Of a stretch of 8,042 bases of DNA, positions 1 to 5,891 are shown piece after piece. Position numbers and translations under genes: made by a program. How positions within the stretch are numbered: the stretch's first letter is position 1; every line of letters begins with the position of its first letter. The notes under the pieces were generated by a model. The model was not told the DNA's origin. It ran no database searches and was given only the letters and a program-made list of their open reading frames with translations. Source of the DNA: Planctomycetaceae bacterium (GTDB lineage: Bacteria > Planctomycetota > Planctomycetia > Pirellulales > Pirellulaceae); the NCBI GenBank assembly GCA_002685655.1, contig NYXM01000186.1:1-8042 (forward strand), in the 5' to 3' direction.

Positions 1-1
1 C

Positions 2-253
2 CAAGTGATCCACATTCTCACGTGCGCAGCGGGCCGCGACTTTTTCACATTCGCTGTGCATCGTGGGCAGTTTCAACGCTTTCAGATGATGCTTCAGTAC
101 GGGATCGCAGATTGTCTAGAGATCGTCGGCGATGACATCGCCCAGACGGTCCGCTGGAAGGAATCCCCCGACGTGGGCACGTTAAGCGGGAAACCGGTGC
201 GGCTGCGGTTTGTGATGGCGCAATGCGACCTCTACTCGTTCAGATTCAAGTAA
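2..253 (+). CDS. C-terminal part of a planctomycete secreted/carbohydrate-related protein (5' end outside window)
   Basis: The frame is open from the left edge to a TAA at 251-253, so this is the 3' end of a longer gene. The last ~49 residues (from about base 104) read IADCLEIVGDD, then a WKESPDV stretch, then GKPVRLRFVM and finally CDLYSFRFK. From memory, this matches a recurring C-terminal block of planctomycete secreted proteins (ADCPEIxGDE...W...SDV..LAGKPVRLRFxLKDADLYSxxF), often found in proteins linked to glycoside-hydrolase or sialidase-like domains. The catalytic part is not in the window, so no enzyme function can be given. The first ~33 residues fit the block poorly and may be divergent or frame-disturbed. 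The last residue is 167 bases from the oxidoreductase start on the same strand, so the two could belong to one transcription unit. The assignment rests on recalled pattern similarity, not a search. Confidence 0.5.
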   Translation, partial: QVIHILTCAAGRDFFTFAVHRGQFQRFQMMLQYGIADCLEIVGDDIAQTVRWKESPDVGTLSGKPVRLRFVMAQCDLYSFRFK

Positions 254-254
254 A

Positions 255-278
255 CGGCCGACGAAGTAGCGCCGGCCG
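255..278 (+). terminator. Small GC hairpin just after the first stop codon, possible terminator
   Basis: CGGCCG at 255-260 and again at 273-278 is self-complementary and can pair as a 6-bp stem with a 12-base loop, starting one base after the TAA at 251-253. A T-rich stretch (ATTTTCAATATTTTTC, 285-300) follows, but only after six intervening bases, so this is a poor match to an intrinsic terminator. It could be chance in a GC-rich spacer. Confidence 0.25.
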
Positions 279-352
279 AGCCGCATTTTCAATATTTTTC
301 GCTTCCCATCTCCACGGTCAATTCCCGCGAGCAACGACCGAATTGCAGTCAA

Positions 353-370
353 GTGGGACATGTGGGACAT
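353..370 (+). repeat. Tandem 9-bp direct repeat (GTGGGACAT x2)
   Basis: GTGGGACAT occurs at 353-361 and is repeated immediately and exactly at 362-370, about 50 bases before the oxidoreductase start. It is too short for a mobile element. A tandem site at this distance could bind a regulator or simply be a slippage duplication. No convincing promoter hexamers could be assigned around it: TTGCAG at 343-348 is a partial -35, but the expected -10 position is poor. Confidence 0.5.
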
Positions 371-409
371 TACGGGAGTGCCTGCAACCCAAAGCATCGA
401 TTCTGTTCT

Positions 410-414
410 GGAGA
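410..414 (+). promoter_or_regulatory. Ribosome binding site deciding the oxidoreductase start
   Basis: GGAGA at 410-414 lies six bases before the ATG at 421. It supports that ATG over the in-frame upstream start codons, because the Tat signal also begins exactly there. Confidence 0.6.
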
Positions 415-420
415 TCACCA

Positions 421-1872
421 ATGAATCGCATGACACGCCGTCGGTTCATCCAGGGAGCATCGGCCACGGCCGGCATCTTGATGCCGCAGGCGTGCGTTCT
501 CGGGGCCAACAACGACATCCGCGTGGCCGTGGTGGGAGTTGGAATCCGAGGCCGTGGACTGGTTCAACAGTTCCGCAAGGTTTCCGGCGTGCGAGTGGTG
601 GCGCTGTGCGACGTCGATCGCAAGATGCTGGGTGAACAAGCTCAGCAGTTCAAAGAAAGAAACGAGCCGGTCGCCACTTACACCGATGTTCGGAAGCTGC
701 TGGAAGACAGAAGCATCGATGCTGTCGGCATTACCACTCCCAATCACTGGCACGCGCTGATGACGATCTGGGCTTGCCAGGCGGGCAAGGACGTCTATGT
801 CGAGAAGCCGACCTCGCACAACATCTGGGAAGGACGCCAGGCGGTCACGGCAGCCCACAAGCACAAGCGGATCGTCCAGGCAGGAACGCAGAACCGGTCC
901 GACGTCGGATTGCGGGCGGCGGTCGAGTATCTCCGTTCGGGCAAGCTCGGCAAAGTCTTGTGGGCGCATGGAATCTGGTTTCAACGGCGCGAGAGCATCG
1001 GCAAGGTCGACGGGCCCCAGCAGGTTCCCTCACACATCGACTACAACCTCTGGACCGGTCCGGCTCCGCTGAAGCCGCTGATGCGCAAGAACCTACACTA
1101 CGACTGGAACTGGGACTGGTCGACCGGCAACGGCGACATGGGCAATCTCGGCGTGCATCAGCTCGACGACTGCCGCTTCTTGCTCGGTCACACGGGGCTG
1201 CCGTCGCGAGTCCTGAGTCTGGGGGGCCGGTTTGGCTACGTCGACGACGGCCAGACACCCAACACGCAGCTGGCAATTCTTGATTACAACCGCGCGCCGA
1301 TCCTGATCGAGATTCGCACGCTGCCGATGGTCATGGAAAGTTATCGTGGCGTTCGACTCGACAAGACACGACTGCGGCGATTTTTCAGTGTGATCCGCTG
1401 CGAGCAGGGATACCTCGGTGTCGGACGTGGCGGTGGTTGGGCTTACGACCTTCAAGGCCGAAAGATCCGGCAATTCAAGGGTGACGGTGGTGCCGGCCAC
1501 CCGGCCAACTTTATCAAGGCCGTACGCAGCCGAAAGCGAAGCGAGTTGCGCGCCGAACTTGAACAAGGGCATTTCTCCAGCGTGCTGTGCCACGTTGCCA
1601 ATATTTCGTACCGCAGCGGAGCGAGGTCTTCGCCGCGACAGGTCCGAGACGTCATTTCGAGCAATCCGCAGTCGTTGGAGGCGTTTGAGTCATTGCGGAA
1701 ACACCTGGAATTGAATCGCGTCAATCGCAAGGACACGTCCGTTGTTCTCGGTCCATGGCTGAGACTCGACCCGCGTACAGAGAAGTTTGTCGGTGAGACA
1801 GCGACCGATCGGGCAAACGGCCTGCTGACGCGTGAATACCGCAAGCCGTTCGTCGTGCCGGAGAAGGTCTGA
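421..1872 (+). CDS. Tat-exported Gfo/Idh/MocA family oxidoreductase
   Basis: Protein of 483 residues, probably an NAD(P)-dependent oxidoreductase acting on a sugar or sugar derivative outside the cytoplasm. The N-terminus holds a twin-arginine signal (TRRRFIQGAS, residues 5-14) followed by a hydrophobic stretch, as in the many Tat-dependent Gfo/Idh/MocA proteins of planctomycetes. The mature part starts with a Rossmann fold: beta strand then GVGIRG (39-44), with LCDVD at about 62-66 after the second strand. EKP (128-130) is the family hallmark in the cofactor/substrate cleft. GNLGVHQLDD (241-250) contributes the expected active-site His246. The length and two-domain layout are normal for the family. 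The in-frame ORF extends upstream to 223, but the Tat motif and GGAGA at 410-414 fix the start at 421. The gene converges on the last sulfatase with 4 bases between stop codons. The exact substrate cannot be read from the sequence. Family assignment is secure; the extracytoplasmic role follows from the Tat motif. Confidence 0.93.
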   Translation: MNRMTRRRFIQGASATAGILMPQACVLGANNDIRVAVVGVGIRGRGLVQQFRKVSGVRVVALCDVDRKMLGEQAQQFKERNEPVATYTDVRKLLEDRSIDAVGITTPNHWHALMTIWACQAGKDVYVEKPTSHNIWEGRQAVTAAHKHKRIVQAGTQNRSDVGLRAAVEYLRSGKLGKVLWAHGIWFQRRESIGKVDGPQQVPSHIDYNLWTGPAPLKPLMRKNLHYDWNWDWSTGNGDMGNLGVHQLDDCRFLLGHTGLPSRVLSLGGRFGYVDDGQTPNTQLAILDYNRAPILIEIRTLPMVMESYRGVRLDKTRLRRFFSVIRCEQGYLGVGRGGGWAYDLQGRKIRQFKGDGGAGHPANFIKAVRSRKRSELRAELEQGHFSSVLCHVANISYRSGARSSPRQVRDVISSNPQSLEAFESLRKHLELNRVNRKDTSVVLGPWLRLDPRTEKFVGETATDRANGLLTREYRKPFVVPEKV

Positions 1873-1899
1873 ATGATCACCCTGCTGTAGCGGGGTCAT
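1873..1899. terminator. Hairpin spanning the convergent junction, possible bidirectional terminator
   Basis: ATGA (1873-1876) pairs with TCAT (1896-1899), and CCCTGC (1880-1885) pairs with GCGGGG (1890-1895, one T-G pair). The loop is TGTA and TCA (1877-1879) is bulged. The bulge is the stop codon of the sulfatase on the minus strand, so the hairpin is built from that gene's last codons. It sits where both convergent genes need to end. There is no T-run on either side, so it would not be a classical intrinsic terminator. Confidence 0.35.
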
Positions 1900-3547
1900 C
1901 TGCCACATTGCGTAGTTGATCTGGGTCTTTGCGGAGATCATACAGTTCTTCTTCCGACCGTTTCTGTTGCTGTTGAGACTCGATCATTCTCGCCTTCCAT
2001 TGTTCGTAGGCTAGCGTCATTTCACGCACTACTTGCGGGTGTTCGGCAGCGACATTCGTTGTTTCACCAATGTCATTGGTCAGGTCGAACAGGAGCGTGC
2101 CTTCAGGGTACTCGTAGTCCGGTGCTGCGGACGCAAGTCCTTCTTCGTCCAGCACGTAATTGCTGTGAGTCCATCCCTTGGAATGAATCAGTTTCCATTT
2201 TCCACTGCGAATAACCCATGTGTCATCGCGTTTGCTCTTGGCCCAACACAGATGATCATGAACGTCGACTGATTGCTCCGCTGTGATCGTCTTAACAAGA
2301 CTTCGGCCATCCAGATCAGCGGGCACGTCATCGTTTCCAGCGAATTCAAGGATGGTTGGGAAAATGTCGATCGCTGACACCAATGAAGAGTTCCGCTTCC
2401 CAGTAGGCAAATGGCCGGGCCAAGAGACGATCAACGGGATCCTGATCCCGCCTTCGCCGAACATGTACTTGTAGCCACGCAACGGCGCGTTGTTTGAATA
2501 AGTGTTGATGGTACCCCCGTTGTCGGACAGGAACATCACGATCGTATTCTCTCGCTGTCCTGTTTCCTCGATTGAGTTAAGTATTTCAGCGATTCCATCA
2601 TCCATGGCCATCAAGTGCGACAGATAGCACTTTCGCCCGAGCGGATCCACCTTTCCAAGGTGCCCCCAACTCTTGTGCCATTCCCCCCAAGACATCTTCC
2701 GGGGATCCCAATAAGGGAAGTCCCATTCTTCCGCCGCGCGGTCCCACTTTTTCTGTTCCAATCCCACGCGCTTCGCGTACGCTGGGTGGGTAACGTACGT
2801 CGGCATGTGAACAGCGTTGTATTCGAGTTCAATGAAAAACGGTTTGTCAGACTTCGCACCCTCTCTGATCGTGCGTACCGCCTCATCGGTGAAAATCTGC
2901 GTCGTGAACCCATCCTCGTACGAAACCTTCTCATCTCGGCCGCGTGTAAGCGGTCCAACGTACAACATGCCGAGCTTCTTACCGTTGGCGCGGGCTCGGT
3001 ATGCGTCGAGATCCGATTGACTCAATCGCACGTAGTCCCAAGTGTGCGTAATGAAGCCGAGAAACTCGTCGAACCCGTGGTCTAATGGATGTTGTGCTGG
3101 GCCTCCGTTCAGATGCGTCTTGCCAATCTTCTTCGTGAAGTACCCGAGTTCCTTTAATGCATGCGCGATCGTCACCTCTGACTTGGGGAGACCACCTTGA
3201 CCGTACCAGTAGTTGCCCCATCGCTGCTGATACCTGCCCGTTATCAGACCTGCACGTGACGGAGAGCAGATGGGCGACGTCGCGTAGGCGTCCGTGAAAT
3301 ACGTTCCCGAGTCAGCCAGCCGGTCGATACCCGGCGTCTTCACGTCCTTCGGTGATTGCGGAAGGAAACTCATGTCGGCGTAGCCAAGATCGTCAGCCAC
3401 GATCACGATGACGTTGGGCCGCTGTTCAGCAGACACCACCACCGGACTTGTGGCGAAAACGGCGCACACTGCGACCAAGAACAACGTGGACGCAGCCGAA
3501 AGTGACACTCCTGGGCGAATGGTTGATCTGTTCGGACTTTCCGTCAT
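1877..3547 (-). CDS. Secreted S1-family sulfatase with duplicated C-terminal motif
   Basis: Protein of 556 residues, a type I (formylglycine) sulfatase of the alkaline-phosphatase superfamily, expected to hydrolyse sulfate esters on a glycan outside the cytoplasm. A long N-terminal segment with a hydrophobic core (about 20-40, VVVSA-EQ as likely cleavage site) is a signal peptide. Metal ligands Asp52-Asp53 lie in IVADDLG. The modification motif CSPSR (94-98) is canonical, with Cys94 the formylglycine residue. GKTHL (142-146) gives Lys143 and His145; His247 lies in AVHMP; SDNGG (341-345) gives Asp342 and Asn343; Lys360 lies in RGYK. All core catalytic residues are therefore present. A usual C-terminal motif (LLFDL..., ~485) is followed by a second one (ELYDLRKDPDQLRNVADDP, from 534) that stops after seven more residues or fewer, which is odd. 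The start ATG has GGAG eight bases upstream. It is the promoter-distal gene of the three-sulfatase run, 18 bases after the middle one. Substrate unknown. Confidence 0.95.
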   Translation of the reverse strand: MTESPNRSTIRPGVSLSAASTLFLVAVCAVFATSPVVVSAEQRPNVIVIVADDLGYADMSFLPQSPKDVKTPGIDRLADSGTYFTDAYATSPICSPSRAGLITGRYQQRWGNYWYGQGGLPKSEVTIAHALKELGYFTKKIGKTHLNGGPAQHPLDHGFDEFLGFITHTWDYVRLSQSDLDAYRARANGKKLGMLYVGPLTRGRDEKVSYEDGFTTQIFTDEAVRTIREGAKSDKPFFIELEYNAVHMPTYVTHPAYAKRVGLEQKKWDRAAEEWDFPYWDPRKMSWGEWHKSWGHLGKVDPLGRKCYLSHLMAMDDGIAEILNSIEETGQRENTIVMFLSDNGGTINTYSNNAPLRGYKYMFGEGGIRIPLIVSWPGHLPTGKRNSSLVSAIDIFPTILEFAGNDDVPADLDGRSLVKTITAEQSVDVHDHLCWAKSKRDDTWVIRSGKWKLIHSKGWTHSNYVLDEEGLASAAPDYEYPEGTLLFDLTNDIGETTNVAAEHPQVVREMTLAYEQWKARMIESQQQQKRSEEELYDLRKDPDQLRNVADDPATAG

Positions 3548-3555
3548 GCAATTAG

Positions 3556-3559
3556 CTCC
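3556..3559 (-). promoter_or_regulatory. Ribosome binding site of the distal sulfatase
   Basis: GGAG on the minus strand (CTCC at 3556-3559) lies eight bases before the ATG at 3547-3545. It sits entirely in the 18-base gap after the middle sulfatase's stop, which fits translation from a shared transcript. Confidence 0.55.
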
Positions 3560-3565
3560 AACTTT

Positions 3566-5821
3566 CTACTTCACTGTGAGAGTCACGGCGGACTTCGAAT
3601 AGCTGATGGTGAAGCGAGAACCATCGCTGCCAACGACTTCGCCACGTGGGTTGGCGAACGTGCCCGTGACTCGATTGGCGGTGAGAACGGTGTAGGACGT
3701 TCCGGGCGTCGGTTTGAAACCTTTGGCGATAACGATTGCAAGTACGCCGCTGAGTTTCGCTGCTCCCGTGACTTGGACCGCCGGTTTTTTACTTGCGATC
3801 GTGACGTTCAGCGCAGCGTCTTCAGACTGATGGTAGTCACCGCTGAGGTTGATTCTTGGTTGATTGCTGCCGGTAACAGCGACGGATCCGTTGTTGTAAA
3901 CAATGGCGTTGAGTGAACCGTGGCCATTAAGTGTGGCGCTAGGGTGGATAACGATCCAGCGGAGCGACGAGACAGTTCCGTCGTTAACCGTCAGCGTCGC
4001 GTGGGAAGCCAAGCGGATCTCATTGCGCCCCATGAGCTTGATTTCTGGGCCGAGGACGAGGGACTGTCTGGCCTTCTCGCTGGCGTTGCCACGGATTTCG
4101 AGACCGAGAAATTCCAAGTCGGAGTCAGCGAGAGCGGTGCTGGCCTTGCCCCCCTTGTTCTCCACGCGTCCAATCCATGAAAGTTGCGGCGCGCCGTCAT
4201 CCGACATATACGTGACGCCAGCGTTGGCGTATTTGTAGTCGGACCAGTTGTCTGGATCAGACGTGGTGGCGCCGTCTTTGCCCGTCCAGCGGTGGTACGT
4301 GTTGGCGAAGCCTTTCGGCTCCGCAACGCGCTCGCCGAGGAGTAACGAGTGAAGTTCCTTGACGAGTTCCGGATGATCGGCGGCGATGTCATTCGCTTCC
4401 GCGTGGTCCGCTTCGAGATCGTAGAGTTTGAGGGGCGAGTTCTTCGAGCGGATCAGTTTGTACTTGCCGCGGATGATGGACTGACCGTTGCCCGCTTCGT
4501 GGATGATGAAGTCACGATAGCGTTGGCGGCCGCTACCAAGAAGCGTTGGAGCGATGGACACGCCGTCGATGCCCAGCGGGATGGGAGCGCCGGCAAGTTC
4601 GCAGAAGGTGGGTAACAGGTCGGTCACGTCAACGACGATGTCGCAGTTTGTGCCTGTTTTGAGCGCTGAGTCCGCCGTGATCTTCCCGGGCCAACGCATA
4701 ACGAGTGGGACGCGGATGCCACCCTCCTGGATTCTGCCCTTGTTGCCACTTAGTCCGCCGTTCGCGTCGAGTTCGACATTGTTCCTTCCGCCGGGACCAC
4801 CGTTGTCGGATTGGAAGATGACAAGCGTGTTGTCGGCGATCGAGTCAGATCTATCGCCGTCGTTGTTCGGATCTTCGAGGGCGGCGAGGATATTGCCGAA
4901 GTGCGCGTCGATGCGCGTGACCATCGCAGCCCACTGCCGCGTTTGATCGGAGAGTGATGCAAAGTGAGGGTCTTTGGCGTACGCTCTGTCCCATTCAGGG
5001 AGTGTTGTGATCTCGCGGAATGGAGCGTGAGGTATCTGCACAGCGAGAAGGCCAAAGAAAGGCTGACCAGACCGGTTGTAGTTCTGTCCCTGGTTTCGGA
5101 CAAAGTCGAGAGCGGCGAAAGCGTAGGCATCATCGCAATACGCGGTCTTCGGATAGTCGATGTGATCTTGTAGGGCAGGTGTGCTTGGATAGTCCTTGTT
5201 GTTCTTGTAGCGGCCCAACGAGTTCGGGATGAGCTCCAGACCGCCAACAGCGCGGGGCGCTGCGGGAGCGCTCCAAAGTGTCGGCTGAAAGAATGTGTGA
5301 GCGCGAACATGGTGGAGTTCGGCGAGCACGTACTTGTAGCCGTGCGAGGTGGGGAGAGTCTGAACGTTGTCAATGACAGGCTTGATACGGTCCTTGGAAC
5401 CACCGTAACCCCACTTGCCCCAGTAACCGGTCACATAGCCGGCGGCCGAAAGCGCATCGCCGATGAGGACGTCGTCGGCACGCATGGCTTTCTTTGCGTT
5501 ATTGGGATCATTGCGATCGGCGAACGTATGTCCCTGGTGGAAGCCGGATTGCTGTGACGAGCGAGCGGGCGAGCAGACGTGGCAGCCGTAGCCGCGAGTG
5601 AAATTGACACCCTGCTTCGCAAGTCGTTCTAGGTTAGGCGTGCGCACGTAAGGTAGGTTCTTGGCTTTACGAGCAGCCTGACCATTTGGGCCGATCGAGC
5701 CCCAACCCATATCATCAACGTAGAAGTAGAGGATATTGGGTCGCGCGGGTTTGGCGGCGGCAAGCTCTGTGGCTGACATTGCAGTAAGGGCTAGGCCGAG
5801 GAGGAGTAGGTAGGTTTTCAT
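3566..5821 (-). CDS. Secreted S1-family sulfatase with C-terminal autotransporter-like beta-solenoid module
   Basis: Protein of 751 residues, much longer than the usual 450-600 of S1 sulfatases. A clear Sec signal peptide covers about 1-23 (hydrophobic LLLLGLAL, cleavage near LAAA-KP). The sulfatase domain spans about 27-495: VDDMGWG with metal ligands Asp36-Asp37; CSPAR (83-87) with Cys83 as the formylglycine site; GKWGYGG (135-141) with Lys136; PHAPF with His264; SDNGG (338-342) with Asp339 and Asn340; GNKG with Lys361; and the closing LKLYDL motif near 464-469. The usual GKWHLG His is replaced by Gly138. From Trp512 (WTG, then DNW near 524-526) to the end lies a Gly/Asn/Thr-rich, beta-strand-patterned segment. 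It ends in a VTGAAKLSG / SYTVLTANRVTGTF pattern, which I recognise from autotransporter-associated and planctomycete/verrucomicrobial solenoid domains. This part may aid surface attachment or glycan binding. No strong ribosome binding site precedes the ATG. The gene is 70 bases downstream of the first sulfatase. Confidence 0.94.
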   Translation of the reverse strand: MKTYLLLLGLALTAMSATELAAAKPARPNILYFYVDDMGWGSIGPNGQAARKAKNLPYVRTPNLERLAKQGVNFTRGYGCHVCSPARSSQQSGFHQGHTFADRNDPNNAKKAMRADDVLIGDALSAAGYVTGYWGKWGYGGSKDRIKPVIDNVQTLPTSHGYKYVLAELHHVRAHTFFQPTLWSAPAAPRAVGGLELIPNSLGRYKNNKDYPSTPALQDHIDYPKTAYCDDAYAFAALDFVRNQGQNYNRSGQPFFGLLAVQIPHAPFREITTLPEWDRAYAKDPHFASLSDQTRQWAAMVTRIDAHFGNILAALEDPNNDGDRSDSIADNTLVIFQSDNGGPGGRNNVELDANGGLSGNKGRIQEGGIRVPLVMRWPGKITADSALKTGTNCDIVVDVTDLLPTFCELAGAPIPLGIDGVSIAPTLLGSGRQRYRDFIIHEAGNGQSIIRGKYKLIRSKNSPLKLYDLEADHAEANDIAADHPELVKELHSLLLGERVAEPKGFANTYHRWTGKDGATTSDPDNWSDYKYANAGVTYMSDDGAPQLSWIGRVENKGGKASTALADSDLEFLGLEIRGNASEKARQSLVLGPEIKLMGRNEIRLASHATLTVNDGTVSSLRWIVIHPSATLNGHGSLNAIVYNNGSVAVTGSNQPRINLSGDYHQSEDAALNVTIASKKPAVQVTGAAKLSGVLAIVIAKGFKPTPGTSYTVLTANRVTGTFANPRGEVVGSDGSRFTISYSKSAVTLTVK

Positions 5822-5891
5822 TTTGCTGGTTCAGCGTTGTTTGATTTCAAGAAAAACTCGACAGCGCCACTCCTTTGATTGTGAGAGGGCC

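Noticed and set aside
223..420. In-frame 5' extension of the oxidoreductase
   Set aside because: The Tat motif begins right after the ATG at 421, GGAGA precedes that ATG, and the extension overlaps the end of the preceding gene and has no domain content.
415..1593. Long minus-strand ORFs antisense to the oxidoreductase (415-984, 1093-1593)
   Set aside because: They mirror a clearly coding gene in GC-rich DNA, and their products show no recognisable motifs or signal peptides.
421..3547. Oxidoreductase and sulfatases as one operon
   Set aside because: They are on opposite strands and converge, so they cannot share a transcript.
4750..5403. 217-codon minus-strand ORF inside the middle sulfatase
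   Set aside because: It is an alternative frame of the same strand with low-complexity Ser/Thr/Arg-rich product, while the sulfatase frame carries all the motifs.
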